Part shown: positions 44,099-53,141 of the stretch, piece after piece
Layout of the letters: every line of letters begins with the position of its first letter
How positions within the stretch are numbered: position 1 is the first letter of the stretch
Origin: Xylanibacillus composti
Lineage (GTDB): Bacteria > Bacillota > Bacilli > Paenibacillales > K13
Length of the DNA stretch: 64,000 nt
Reading direction: 5' to 3'
Assembly (NCBI RefSeq): GCF_018403685.1
Contig: NZ_BOVK01000064.1
Span: forward strand, 1 to 64,000
Program-made: the position numbers and the translations under genes
Notes under the pieces: model-generated
Databases searched by the model: none
Seen by the model: the letters and a program-made list of their open reading frames with translations, nothing else
What the model was told of the DNA's origin: nothing

Positions 44099-46462
44099 TT
44101 GAATCCTAAAACGCTGCAAACCTTGGAATTTCACAAAATCATATATAAATTGGAGCGCCATGCTGCAACTTCGCTCGGCAAAGCTGCGGCTCAAGAGCTT
44201 GAGCCTTCGACAGATTTGGAAGAAGTCAAGCTCAGGCTGCAGGCCACTGATCAAGCGGCGCTTGTCGAGCGTCTAAAGGGGCCGCCGCCGTTTGGCGGCA
44301 TCAAGGACATCCGCGAAGCGCTGTCGCGCGCTCGCATTGGCGCCATGCTGCATCCGCAGGAGCTGCTTGATACAGCCAATACGATATACGGATCGCTGCG
44401 CTTGAAAAAGTTTTTGCTGGCAGTGGGCGAGGAGCAGTCCATCGGGCTGTTGACGGACATCGCCAAGCGCATACCCGACCTGCAGTCGTTGGAGAAGCGA
44501 ATCAAGTCCTGCATCGATGATGCCGGCGATGTAATGGACAGCGCCAGTCCCGATCTGGCTCGCATCCGGCAAGAAATGCGCGCAGGGGAGGGGCGTGTCC
44601 GCGAGAGGCTGGAGCAGTATATCCGCAACAGCTCCACCCAGAAGATGCTGCAAGAGTCAATCATTACTTTGCGCAACAACCGCTATGTCATTCCTGTGAA
44701 GCAGGAATACCGCTCGCATTTCGGCGGGATGATCCACGACCAATCCGCATCGGGAGCGACCCTGTTCATCGAGCCGGAGGCGATTGTGCAGCTGAATAAC
44801 CGCCTGCGCGAGTTGAGATTGAAGGAAGAGAAGGAAATTGAGAAAATTTTGCGCATGCTTACGTCCGAAGTGGCCGAGCAGGCAGATGAACTGGCCGATA
44901 CGGTAGATGCATGCGGCGTGCTGGATTTCATCTTCGCCAAGGCCGGGTTGGCGCACGAAATGAAGGCGTCGCTGCCGATCATGAACGACCGGGGCTTTCT
45001 GAAGCTGAAGCGGTCTCGCCACCCCTTGATCCCGGCTGACGAAGTGGTGCCGATTGACGTAGAGCTCGGCAATACATTCAAGACCATTATCGTGACGGGT
45101 CCCAATACCGGGGGCAAGACTGTATCGCTGAAGACGATCGGGCTGCTGAGTCTCATGTCGATGTCGGGTCTGTTCATCCCGGCAGAGGACGGCAGCCAAA
45201 TGTGCGTATTTGACGGCATCTATGCCGATATTGGCGACGAGCAGAGCATTGAACAAAGCTTGAGTACCTTCTCCAGTCACTTGACCAATATTATTCGCAT
45301 CCTCAAGGAGATAACCCCGAAGAGCTTGGTGCTCTTGGATGAGCTGGGAGCAGGCACCGATCCGGCGGAAGGCTCAGCGCTTGCGATAGCCATGCTGGAG
45401 TATATACGCCGCATCGGCTGTCGCATGGTAGCGACCACGCATTACAGCGAATTGAAGGCTTATGCGTACGAGCGCAAGGATATCATTAACGCGAGCATGG
45501 AATTCAACGTGCAGACCTTGAGCCCCACCTATCGGCTCATGATCGGCGTTCCCGGGCGAAGCAATGCCTTTGCCATTGCGGAACGACTCGGCTTGCCCAA
45601 ACCGATCATTGATCAGGCACGCGGTCAGATCAAGGAAGAGGACCAGCAGGTGGAGCATATGATCGCTTCCCTTGAAGCGAATCGAATCAGTGCGGAAGAA
45701 GAGAGGGATAAGGCAGAGCAGCTGAGACGAGAGGTCGAACAGCTGCGCAAGCGGCTAAGTGAAGAGAAGGCGAAGTTCGAGCAGCAGAAAGACAAGCTGC
45801 TGCAGAAGGCTGAACAGGAAGCGCAGCAGGCGGTCGAGCAAGCTCGCAAGGAAGCGGACCAAATTATTTCGGAGCTGCGCAGGCTTGCCATGGAGGAGCG
45901 CAGCTCCATCAAGGAGCACAAGCTTATTGAAGCGAAGCGGGCTTTGGAGGAAGCAAGGCCGAAGCTCCGGGACCAAGCCACAGCCAAGCCGCGGGCAGGC
46001 GCGAAGCAGGCCAAGGTCGAGCCGGGCGACGAAGTGCAGGTTATAAGCCTGGGACAGAAGGCGCATGTGGTGGAGCTGGTCGGCCATGCGGAGGCCATGG
46101 TTCAGGTAGGAATAATGAAGATCAAGGTAGCCCTGTCCGATTTGGAGCTGATTCAGCAAAAGCCGGAACCCGTCAAGCAGAAGGCGGCTGCCGGACTGAA
46201 GCGGACTAAGGGGGATCAGGTGCGGACCGAACTGGACCTTCGGGGAAGCTCGCTGGAGGAGGCGCTTGTTGAGGTGGACCGCTTCCTGGATGAAGCTTTT
46301 CTTGCGAACCTGGGTCAGGTATACATCATCCATGGCAAAGGTACGGGCGTGCTGCGCAACGGGATTACCGATTTCTTGCGCAAGCACAAGCATGTGAAAT
46401 CGTACCGTCTGGGACAATTCGGGGAAGGCGGCTCGGGGGTTACGGTAGCCGAGCTGAACTAA
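44099..46462 (+). CDS. mutS2: Endonuclease MutS2
   Basis: 787-aa MutS-family protein. The ATPase core has Walker A GPNTGGKTVSLK near residue 335 and Walker B VLLDELGAGTDP near 410. A long Glu/Gln/Lys-rich coiled coil spans ~520-620. A C-terminal Smr nuclease domain carries LDLRGSSLEEALVEVD and IIHGKGTGVLRNGI. It lacks the MutS mismatch domain, as expected. In Bacillus it acts in ribosome rescue and recombination control. TTG 44099 opens NPKTLQTLEF; GGAGGGA lies upstream. Confidence 0.95.
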   Translation: MNPKTLQTLEFHKIIYKLERHAATSLGKAAAQELEPSTDLEEVKLRLQATDQAALVERLKGPPPFGGIKDIREALSRARIGAMLHPQELLDTANTIYGSLRLKKFLLAVGEEQSIGLLTDIAKRIPDLQSLEKRIKSCIDDAGDVMDSASPDLARIRQEMRAGEGRVRERLEQYIRNSSTQKMLQESIITLRNNRYVIPVKQEYRSHFGGMIHDQSASGATLFIEPEAIVQLNNRLRELRLKEEKEIEKILRMLTSEVAEQADELADTVDACGVLDFIFAKAGLAHEMKASLPIMNDRGFLKLKRSRHPLIPADEVVPIDVELGNTFKTIIVTGPNTGGKTVSLKTIGLLSLMSMSGLFIPAEDGSQMCVFDGIYADIGDEQSIEQSLSTFSSHLTNIIRILKEITPKSLVLLDELGAGTDPAEGSALAIAMLEYIRRIGCRMVATTHYSELKAYAYERKDIINASMEFNVQTLSPTYRLMIGVPGRSNAFAIAERLGLPKPIIDQARGQIKEEDQQVEHMIASLEANRISAEEERDKAEQLRREVEQLRKRLSEEKAKFEQQKDKLLQKAEQEAQQAVEQARKEADQIISELRRLAMEERSSIKEHKLIEAKRALEEARPKLRDQATAKPRAGAKQAKVEPGDEVQVISLGQKAHVVELVGHAEAMVQVGIMKIKVALSDLELIQQKPEPVKQKAAAGLKRTKGDQVRTELDLRGSSLEEALVEVDRFLDEAFLANLGQVYIIHGKGTGVLRNGITDFLRKHKHVKSYRLGQFGEGGSGVTVAELN

Positions 46463-46477
46463 AGGAGGAGATCGCCA

Positions 46478-46903
46478 TTGAATGAGCATATTGACAAGCT
46501 TCTGGACATTGCCATCTTCCAGACCTTGGCTTTTTTCTCGGTTGCGGTGCTCGCTTTAATCGTGTTTCTTTCCTTGTTCGAGTGCGTAACGCGATACAGC
46601 GCCTGGGATGAGATCAAACGCGGCAATGTGTCAGTCGCATTGGCGGTCAGCGGCAAAATTCTGGGCATTTGCAACATCTTCCGATTCGCCATCATGAGCT
46701 CGGAGGGCGACACCATCTATGCGTCTTTCTTATGGGCAGGCTTTGGCTTCGTCCTGCTGTTGATTGCATATTTTATATATGAGTTCTTGACGCCTGTCTT
46801 CCGGATTGATGAAGAGATTGCCCGTGACAATCGGGCAGTAGGCCTTATATCAATGATCATTTCTATTGCATTATCTTACGTAATCGGGGCCAGCATCCCA
46901 TAA
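46478..46903 (+). CDS. DUF350 family membrane protein
   Basis: 141 aa with four hydrophobic segments, TTG start 46478 after AAGGAGG, 16 bases after mutS2. The segment ARDNRAVGLISMIISIALSYVIG is characteristic of DUF350 (YjfL-type). Function unknown. Probably cotranscribed with mutS2 and the two genes that follow. Confidence 0.75.
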   Translation: MNEHIDKLLDIAIFQTLAFFSVAVLALIVFLSLFECVTRYSAWDEIKRGNVSVALAVSGKILGICNIFRFAIMSSEGDTIYASFLWAGFGFVLLLIAYFIYEFLTPVFRIDEEIARDNRAVGLISMIISIALSYVIGASIP

Positions 46904-46931
46904 GCGGCACCAAATAGCTGGGGAAAGGGGC

Positions 46932-47021
46932 ATGGCAACAATGAAGTACTTATGGGGAACGCTGTTTGCCTTGGCGGCTGTTTTTATTATCGTTGGCATT
47001 TATTATTTCATGACTCACTAG
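46932..47021 (+). CDS. 29-aa single-pass membrane miniprotein
   Basis: MATMKYLWGTLFALA then VFIIVGIYYFMTH: a Lys-flanked single membrane helix that spans nearly the whole peptide. AAAGGGG lies before the ATG. Its stop overlaps the RBS of the next gene. Too small for usual annotation but well placed in the operon. Confidence 0.65.
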   Translation: MATMKYLWGTLFALAAVFIIVGIYYFMTH

Positions 47022-47033
47022 GAGGAATCTGCT

Positions 47034-47513
47034 ATGCGCCAGGTTTGCCCGTGGTGTGATACCGAGATTGTATGGGACGAGGAAACGGGTGCGGAAGATT
47101 TATGCCCGCATTGCTTCAATATGATTAACGAGTACCGAACGCTCGGCGTTACACTCGAGGAAAGCGGTGAGGCAGAGGAGAAGTCTGATCAGCCGCTTGC
47201 ATCTGAAGGTGGAGGAGTCTTGCCGAGAAATTGGGATCAGTTCGATAAGCAGGTCCAGCATTATATGGAGGGGCAGCAGGATGAGGCTGAGTGCGAGCAT
47301 TGCCAGGAGCCGATGATTGCGGCCGGCGAGATGGAAGTGGACCGCAGCAGGTTCTTGCCGAGAATTCCGGAATTGGGCGGTCCCCCCTTGCTGCAGCCTC
47401 CATTTGCGCTAACGTTGTTCGTCTGTCCCTACTGCTTTGTGACCAAAAACAAGCTGTCGCCGGGTGACCAGACCAGAATCACTGCCATACTGGAAAACAA
47501 GAAATTTCGTTGA
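47034..47513 (+). CDS. Protein with three zinc-ribbon CxxC knuckles
   Basis: 159 aa. CPWCDTEIVWD at 5-15 and CPHCFNMI at 24-31 make one ribbon; CEHCQEPMI and CPYCFVTKNK further on make a second. An acidic linker separates them. Family not recognised. ATG follows TAGGAGGAATCTGCT. A terminator follows at 47534. Confidence 0.7.
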   Translation: MRQVCPWCDTEIVWDEETGAEDLCPHCFNMINEYRTLGVTLEESGEAEEKSDQPLASEGGGVLPRNWDQFDKQVQHYMEGQQDEAECEHCQEPMIAAGEMEVDRSRFLPRIPELGGPPLLQPPFALTLFVCPYCFVTKNKLSPGDQTRITAILENKKFR

Positions 47514-47533
47514 TTCCGTATTGCCCATTCATA

Positions 47534-47570
47534 CTGCCAGCCGCTGTTTTGCAGGCTGGCAGTTTTTGTT
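47534..47570 (+). terminator. Terminator ending the mutS2 operon
   Basis: CTGCCAGCC at 47534-47542 pairs with GGCTGGCAG at 47554-47562, followed by TTTTTG. Confidence 0.85.
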
Positions 47571-47660
47571 CGACCGCTTTTTGCGTTTTTTTCGTTTCCT
47601 GCGCCGTTTGATGGGGAAGCTTAAAGGACAGACCAAAAGCGGGCGGGGGGTTGACGAAAC

Positions 47661-48980
47661 ATGCCATTTGGACAGACCCGGTCACATTTTCCAAAAATGT
47701 GGGTTCGCGGGCGCAACAGCCAGAGCGGTTATTATCGTCATTCTGACAAGGGCAAAGAGAAGAAGCCGGCCAGAAAGTCCGGATCGCTGCCCGGTCAAGC
47801 GGTGCTTCTCCTCGTAGTCTACGGTTTGTTTGCAGCGGCCAACGCGTTGTCGGGGGCTTTTGTCAATGTGTATCTCTGGAAGGAAAGTCACAACTTCGCA
47901 TTAATCGGCGGATTTTCACTGGCTCATTATGTCGTAAATGCCCTTACGTTTTTTTTGTCTGGCAAATGGGTAAAGGAACGAAACAAGATGATCAGCTTGC
48001 GCCTCGGCATAGCGGTCTCTGCTGCGTTTTATCTGCTTGTGCTTCTTCTCAAAAGCAAAGCGATCGACTATGCCTATGTGCTGGGCGCTGTACAAGGAAT
48101 AGGCGCAGGCTTGTATTGGCTGGCGTTCAATGTAGTGTATTTTGAGGTGACGGACCCGGACAACCGGGACCGCTTCAATGGAGGGGCAGGCTTGCTTAGT
48201 TCTGGAGCAGGCATGATTGCGCCATGGCTGTCAGGCTGGATCATTGTAAGCATGGCCGATAATGCAGGCTATATGCTGATCTTCAGCATTTCCCTGGGCG
48301 TATTCGTGCTTGGGGTAATTGTCAGCTTGTTTTTGCGCAAGCGCAAGCTGTGCGGAACATACGAGTGGACTCATGCTTTTCGCAATATACAGGAGAAAGG
48401 CAACCCGTGGCGAAGGGCGATTCCGGCCTTGGTGGCACAGGGCGCGCGTGAAGGCGTATTCCTGTTCGTGATCGGCTTGCTTGTATTCATCGCCACCAAT
48501 GATGAGCAGAAGCTGGGCAATTTCTCGCTGATTACATCGGGCGTGGCGCTCATTAGTTTCTGGCTGATCGGGAAGCTTCTGAAGCCGCATTATCGATCAG
48601 CCACGATGTTAGTGGGAACCGTTGTGATGACGCTGATCATTCTTCCTCTGTTTTGGGACGTGAACTATGCAACGCTGCTGCTGTTCGGCATCGTTACTTC
48701 CTTGTTTTTTCCGCTGTTTTCCATTCCCATGACTTCCACGGTATTCGATATTATCGGCAGGGATCGGGAAAGCGCGGAACACCGGGTGGAATATGTCGTC
48801 TTTCGCGAGCTCGGTCTTAACACCGGACGAATCCTCGGTGTCCTGTTATTCATCATTGTCGTCTCTCAGAGCACAAAGCCGCCTGCAATCAACAGCTTGC
48901 TGCTTGCGGTAGGGAGCCTGCCGATTCTCTCTTGGCTATTCATGCGCAAAATCCAGGGCATCAAGACTAAAAAAAGTTAA
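47661..48980 (+). CDS. Major facilitator superfamily transporter
   Basis: About 439 aa with 12 hydrophobic segments. A basic N-terminal ~45 residues precedes the first helix (AVLLLVVYGLFAAANALSGAF). The MFS loops include LSGKWVKERNKM and VTDPDNRDRFNGGAG. Substrate unknown. The start at ATG 47661 is uncertain; GGGGGGT lies ~9 bases upstream. Confidence 0.8.
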   Translation: MPFGQTRSHFPKMWVRGRNSQSGYYRHSDKGKEKKPARKSGSLPGQAVLLLVVYGLFAAANALSGAFVNVYLWKESHNFALIGGFSLAHYVVNALTFFLSGKWVKERNKMISLRLGIAVSAAFYLLVLLLKSKAIDYAYVLGAVQGIGAGLYWLAFNVVYFEVTDPDNRDRFNGGAGLLSSGAGMIAPWLSGWIIVSMADNAGYMLIFSISLGVFVLGVIVSLFLRKRKLCGTYEWTHAFRNIQEKGNPWRRAIPALVAQGAREGVFLFVIGLLVFIATNDEQKLGNFSLITSGVALISFWLIGKLLKPHYRSATMLVGTVVMTLIILPLFWDVNYATLLLFGIVTSLFFPLFSIPMTSTVFDIIGRDRESAEHRVEYVVFRELGLNTGRILGVLLFIIVVSQSTKPPAINSLLLAVGSLPILSWLFMRKIQGIKTKKS

Positions 48981-48984
48981 GCGG

Positions 48985-49010
48985 CGACCTTTTCAGCTAA
49001 GGTCTTTTCA
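48985..49010 (+). terminator. Short terminator after the MFS gene
   Basis: GACCTT and AAGGTC form a small stem around TTCAGCT, followed by TTTTC. Weak. Confidence 0.5.
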
Positions 49011-49066
49011 TTGTATGATGTAAGAATAATCTTTTTCCAATAATCGAGAGAAGGGCGGGATACTCC

Positions 49067-49558
49067 ATGACTGAGCTGAAATCCAAAATTTTGGATATCT
49101 TGAAAGAGGATGCGCGCCGAGAGCCGGCGTTGATCGCAACGATGCTCGGCAAGGAGGAGGCGGAGATCAAGCAGGCCATAACGGAAATGGAACGGGAGAA
49201 AGTTATCGTCAAGTATGTGCCTGTGATCAATTGGAACAAGGCGGACGACGACAAGGTGACGGCGCTTATCGAAGTGCAGATTACTCCCGAGCGGGGACGC
49301 GGGTTCGATGCGATTGCCGAGCGGATTTACTTGTACCCGGAAGTGAAGACGGTGTACCTGATGTCTGGCTCCTATGATTTGCAAGTCGAGATCGAGGGAC
49401 GGACGCTTCGCGAAGTGGCGGATTTCGTATCCACCAAGCTGTCGACGATCGATTCGGTGCTTTCCACGAAAACGCATTTTATCTTGAAGAAATACAAGCA
49501 GGACGGGATTATCCTGGAGGACCATCAGGATGATCACCGCATGCTGATATCGCCGTAA
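49067..49558 (+). CDS. alaR: Lrp/AsnC-family regulator AlaR
   Basis: 163 aa. N-terminal AsnC-type HTH (ILDILKEDARREPALIATMLG) and C-terminal RAM effector domain (VIEVQITPERGRGFDAIAERI-like). It sits 14 bases before the aminotransferase gene, the yugG-yugH (alaR-alaT) arrangement of B. subtilis, where AlaR activates alaT in response to alanine. Confidence 0.85.
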   Translation: MTELKSKILDILKEDARREPALIATMLGKEEAEIKQAITEMEREKVIVKYVPVINWNKADDDKVTALIEVQITPERGRGFDAIAERIYLYPEVKTVYLMSGSYDLQVEIEGRTLREVADFVSTKLSTIDSVLSTKTHFILKKYKQDGIILEDHQDDHRMLISP

Positions 49559-49572
49559 GGGAGAGGTTAGTT

Positions 49573-50769
49573 ATGACGGTTCCATCCTCATCATCCATGC
49601 AGCGTTATTTGACCGAAACAGTGCGGGATATTCCTCCATCAGGAATCCGCAAGTTTTTCGATCTGGTCAGCGCGAGCAAGGATATTATTTCACTTGGTGT
49701 TGGCGAACCGGACTTTATTACGCCTTGGCGTGTGCGGGAAGCTTGCGTTTATGGGCTGGAACAGGGCAAGACAACCTACACGCCAAACAGCGGCTTGCTC
49801 GAGCTGCGCGAGGAGATTGCCTCCTATTTGCACAAGAGCTTTGCTGTCACTTATGAACCATCGAATCAAGTGATGGTGACGATCGGCGGCAGTGAGGCTA
49901 TCGACTTGGCTTTGCGTGCTTTGGTGAGTCCTGGCGACGAAGTGCTGGTCCCGGAACCAAGCTATATTTCGTATTCGCCGATTGCAACGTTGTCGGGCGG
50001 CAAGGCTGTGGGCATTGAAACGTCCGCCAAGCACCAATTCAAGCTGCAAGCCGAGCAGCTGAAGCAGCACATTACACCGAAGTCCAAGGTGCTGATTTTA
50101 TGCTATCCGAGCAATCCGACGGGCGGCGCGATGACTTATGAGGATTGGCTGCCGATTGCCAAGGTAGTCGAGGAGAATGACCTTATCGTCATCTCCGATG
50201 AAATTTATGCCGAGCTGACGTATGGCCATAAGCATGTAAGCTTTGCCGCCATGCCTGGAATGAAGGACAGAACGATTTTGGTCAGCGGCTTTTCCAAGGC
50301 GTTCGCGATGACCGGATGGCGGCTCGGATATGCGTGCGGGCATCCCGATCTGATTGCAGCGATGCTGAAAATTCATCAGTATACGGTCATGTGCGCCCCG
50401 GTTATGGGACAGATTGCGGCAATCGAAGCGCTGCGCAACGGATTGGAAGAGAAGGACCAGATGGTCGAATCCTACAATCAACGAAGGCGGTTGGTAGTCA
50501 AGGGCTTCCGGGAAATCGGCCTCGAATGCCATGAGCCTCAAGGGGCATTCTACGCCTTTCCTTCGATTCAGTCCACGGGCTTGAGTTCGGAGGAGTTCGC
50601 CCAGCGGCTGCTGCAAGAGGGAAGGGTTGCTGTCGTTCCCGGACATGTATTCGGCAAAGGCGGGGAAGGCTTTGTCAGATGCTCGTATGCAACATCGATA
50701 TCACAATTAAATGAAGCGCTGGACCGAATTGGCAGCTTTGTAAGCAAATTTGAGAAAGCGCCTATTTAA
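49573..50769 (+). CDS. alaT: Alanine aminotransferase AlaT (class I)
   Basis: 398-aa PLP enzyme transferring the amino group between alanine and 2-oxoglutarate. The PLP Lys is in LVSGFSKAFAMTGWRLGY near residue 240; the substrate Arg lies in GFVRCSYATS. In the same operon as alaR. Related sequences were annotated as PatA, so the alanine assignment rests on synteny with yugH. Confidence 0.85.
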   Translation: MTVPSSSSMQRYLTETVRDIPPSGIRKFFDLVSASKDIISLGVGEPDFITPWRVREACVYGLEQGKTTYTPNSGLLELREEIASYLHKSFAVTYEPSNQVMVTIGGSEAIDLALRALVSPGDEVLVPEPSYISYSPIATLSGGKAVGIETSAKHQFKLQAEQLKQHITPKSKVLILCYPSNPTGGAMTYEDWLPIAKVVEENDLIVISDEIYAELTYGHKHVSFAAMPGMKDRTILVSGFSKAFAMTGWRLGYACGHPDLIAAMLKIHQYTVMCAPVMGQIAAIEALRNGLEEKDQMVESYNQRRRLVVKGFREIGLECHEPQGAFYAFPSIQSTGLSSEEFAQRLLQEGRVAVVPGHVFGKGGEGFVRCSYATSISQLNEALDRIGSFVSKFEKAPI

Positions 50770-50852
50770 AATTGGTATTTTCTCGACATTTTGTTATACT
50801 TAAGTTGTATAGGTATGAATCTCGCAAGCTATTTTGAGGGAGGGATGGTCAT

Positions 50853-51113
50853 TTGACTGCATTGGAATTTAATCGTTTGTCACAAGCAGGCGTTCTGTTA
50901 ATCCAGGAAGAGCCCAAGCGTTACGATGTTCCGAAAGCAAGACATGCATCCTGTTTACCTTTGGTTGAGGAGATTCAGAAATTGCGCTTACTGATGGAGA
51001 AGGCGGCCGGTGATGAGGGGAATCTCTCCTCGGAGCTGGTTATCGAGATCAGCATGAGGTTGGATGAAAAGATCAATGAATATATGACGTTGCGAAGAAG
51101 AGCCGGGGATTAA
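50853..51113 (+). CDS. Spo0E-like aspartyl-phosphate phosphatase
   Basis: 86 aa. The C-terminal ~45 residues (EEIQKLRLLMEKA, SSELVIEISMRLDEKINEY) match the Spo0E helical pair; the signature SQxLD appears as SMRLD. Family members dephosphorylate Spo0A~P to delay sporulation. Starts TTG 50853 after GGAGGGA. A terminator overlaps the end. Confidence 0.7.
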   Translation: MTALEFNRLSQAGVLLIQEEPKRYDVPKARHASCLPLVEEIQKLRLLMEKAAGDEGNLSSELVIEISMRLDEKINEYMTLRRRAGD

Positions 51114-51129
51114 TGCCCAGCTCTTTTTT
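51099..51129 (+). terminator. Terminator overlapping the end of the Spo0E-like gene
   Basis: AGAGCCGGGG pairs with CCCAGCTCT around ATTAATG, then TTTTTT. The left arm holds the final codons. Confidence 0.75.
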
Positions 51130-51193
51130 AGCGACTGTGTAGGCAGGCCAAAACTTCATTATCATGATCGGATGCAACAATGGGGGGAATCAT

Positions 51194-51757
51194 ATGAAAA
51201 TCTATACGCGAACTGGTGATCAAGGCGAAACGGGAGTGATCGGCGGACGTGTGCCGAAAAACAGTGTGCGTGTCGAGGCTTACGGAACGGTGGATGAGCT
51301 GAACAGCTTTATCGGTTTGGCCGTGTCCTCTATGGCAGAAGATCGCTACAGCGATATGCGTGCAGATTTGTTGGAAATCCAGCACGAGCTGTTTGACTGC
51401 GGGGCTGATTTGGCAACCTTGCATGCGCGCTCATACAAGGTTGAAGCGTCTATGACTGATCGGCTGGAAGCGGCGATTGACCGTTATGAGAAGGAGACTT
51501 CAGCGCTTTCGCATTTTGTCTTGCCCGGCGGCAGTGCCGCGGCAGCTCACCTGCATATCAGCAGAACGGTGTGCAGACGGGCCGAGCGGCGAGTGGTTGA
51601 GCTGGCTCTGCAAGAGGAAATCAATATCGAAGTACGGACGTACTTAAACCGGTTAAGCGATTTTCTGTTTATGCTGGCCCGTGCCGCCAATGCCCGCGAA
51701 GGGGTGGAGGACATTCATTATGTACGGGGAGGCCAAGTGTTTCGCACGCGCTCATGA
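51194..51757 (+). CDS. Cob(I)yrinic acid a,c-diamide adenosyltransferase, PduO type
   Basis: 187 aa. Transfers the adenosyl group of ATP to cob(I)alamin. N-terminal ATP loop KIYTRTGDQGETG, then VEAYGTVDELNSFIG, and the C-terminal ATP/cobalamin residues around RAERRVVELA and YLNRLSDFLFMLAR. ATG 51194 follows GGGGGG. It overlaps the next gene by four bases. Confidence 0.9.
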   Translation: MKIYTRTGDQGETGVIGGRVPKNSVRVEAYGTVDELNSFIGLAVSSMAEDRYSDMRADLLEIQHELFDCGADLATLHARSYKVEASMTDRLEAAIDRYEKETSALSHFVLPGGSAAAAHLHISRTVCRRAERRVVELALQEEINIEVRTYLNRLSDFLFMLARAANAREGVEDIHYVRGGQVFRTRS

Positions 51758-52731
51758 GCTACTATAAACCATTACAATATATCGTGCCGGACAGCGAGGA
51801 CGGCTGGCTGCTGCGGACCGTCCTGCGCGGTCGGATGTCCCTCTCGAAGAAGCTGCTTTCCCGGCTGAAATGGACGCCGCAAGGGATTACCGTCAACGGC
51901 GAGCGGTGTCCGGTCAATGTGAAGCTGCGTGCCGGGGATGTAGTCGAGGTTCGCATGCAGGAAGAAACTTCCGACGACATATTGCCTCAGAATATTCCGA
52001 TTGAGATCCTGCACGAAGACGACCATTTACTTATCTTGAACAAGCCTCCCAACATCATTGTTCATCCGACGCATGGACACTACGTGAATACATTGGCCAA
52101 TGCGGTCGCCTATTATTGGCAACAGCTGGGGAAGCAGCATCGCTTCCGCCCCGTTCATCGGCTGGATCAGGAAACCTCGGGTGTGCTGGCCGTTGCCAAA
52201 AATCCGTATGCCCATCAGCAATTGTCCATCCAGTTTCAGGAGCGGCGCGTGAAGAAGTCTTACAGGGCAATCGTTCATGGTGTTCCGCATCCGCAGGAAG
52301 GATCGATTGACGGACCCATCGACAGACGCGCTCCTGGGGATTATGTGCGCATTGTCCGGCCGGATGGCGCTCCTGCAGTGACGGGGTACCGCGTCATGGT
52401 CACCATTGGCGCATTTAGTCTGGTCGAAGTCAAGCCACAAACTGGACGGACCCATCAAATTCGCGTGCATATGCGGCATATCGGCTGTCCGATTGTGGGA
52501 GACAAGCTCTATGGCTTCGATTGCATGGAGCTAGCGAATGGCGAAAGAAGCAAGGACGATTGGGGAATGGGCTATCCGATTGAAAGGCACGCGCTTCATG
52601 CAGCCACACTCTCCTTCCTCCACCCGGAAGATGGACGGGAAGTCACATACGAGGCGCCGCTGCCTGCCGATATGCAAGCTCTGTTGGATTATGCCTCAAG
52701 CACTCTCACGGAACCGATGGATGGGAAATAG
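51754..52731 (+). CDS. RluD-family 23S rRNA pseudouridine synthase
   Basis: 325 aa. N-terminal S4 RNA-binding domain (~residues 15-75, LLSRLKWTPQGITVNG), then the catalytic domain with Asp in HRLDQETSGVLAVAKN and RTHQIRVHMRHIGCPIVGD. Target nucleotide not inferable. Coupled by ATGA to the PduO gene. Confidence 0.9.
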   Translation: MSYYKPLQYIVPDSEDGWLLRTVLRGRMSLSKKLLSRLKWTPQGITVNGERCPVNVKLRAGDVVEVRMQEETSDDILPQNIPIEILHEDDHLLILNKPPNIIVHPTHGHYVNTLANAVAYYWQQLGKQHRFRPVHRLDQETSGVLAVAKNPYAHQQLSIQFQERRVKKSYRAIVHGVPHPQEGSIDGPIDRRAPGDYVRIVRPDGAPAVTGYRVMVTIGAFSLVEVKPQTGRTHQIRVHMRHIGCPIVGDKLYGFDCMELANGERSKDDWGMGYPIERHALHAATLSFLHPEDGREVTYEAPLPADMQALLDYASSTLTEPMDGK

Positions 52732-52775
52732 ATAGCAGGCAAATACGAATCGAATAAATAGAAAGGTGAAGATGT

Positions 52776-53141
52776 ATGAAAAAACTGACGGTGTACCAAT
52801 ATCCGAAATGCAGCACTTGCCGGAACGCATTGAAATGGCTAAAGGAACACGGGTATGAAGTAGAATCGATCGATATTGTCGAACATCCGCCATCCGTGGA
52901 AGAGCTGACGGATCTCATCGCGAAGAGCGGACTGGAATTGAAGGCATTCTTCAATACCTCCGGGCAGGTGTACAAGGAGCAGCAGTTGAAGGACAAGCTG
53001 CCTGGCATGACTAGAGAAGAACAAATTCGGCTGCTTTCCTCGAACGGCAAGTTGATCAAGCGGCCGATTGTGACGGACGGCACAGATGTGACAGCAGGCT
53101 TTCGCGAGGCGTTTTTTGCAGAGAGATGGGGGAACGCTTAA
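52776..53141 (+). CDS. ArsC/Spx-family protein
   Basis: 121 aa, thioredoxin-like ArsC fold. CSTC motif in YPKCSTCRNALKWL at residues 13-16 and RPIVTDGTD near the C-terminus. Resembles YusI/ArsC-like proteins more than the RNA-polymerase-binding Spx. Its stop codon overlaps the ATG of the aminotransferase. Confidence 0.8.
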   Translation: MKKLTVYQYPKCSTCRNALKWLKEHGYEVESIDIVEHPPSVEELTDLIAKSGLELKAFFNTSGQVYKEQQLKDKLPGMTREEQIRLLSSNGKLIKRPIVTDGTDVTAGFREAFFAERWGNA

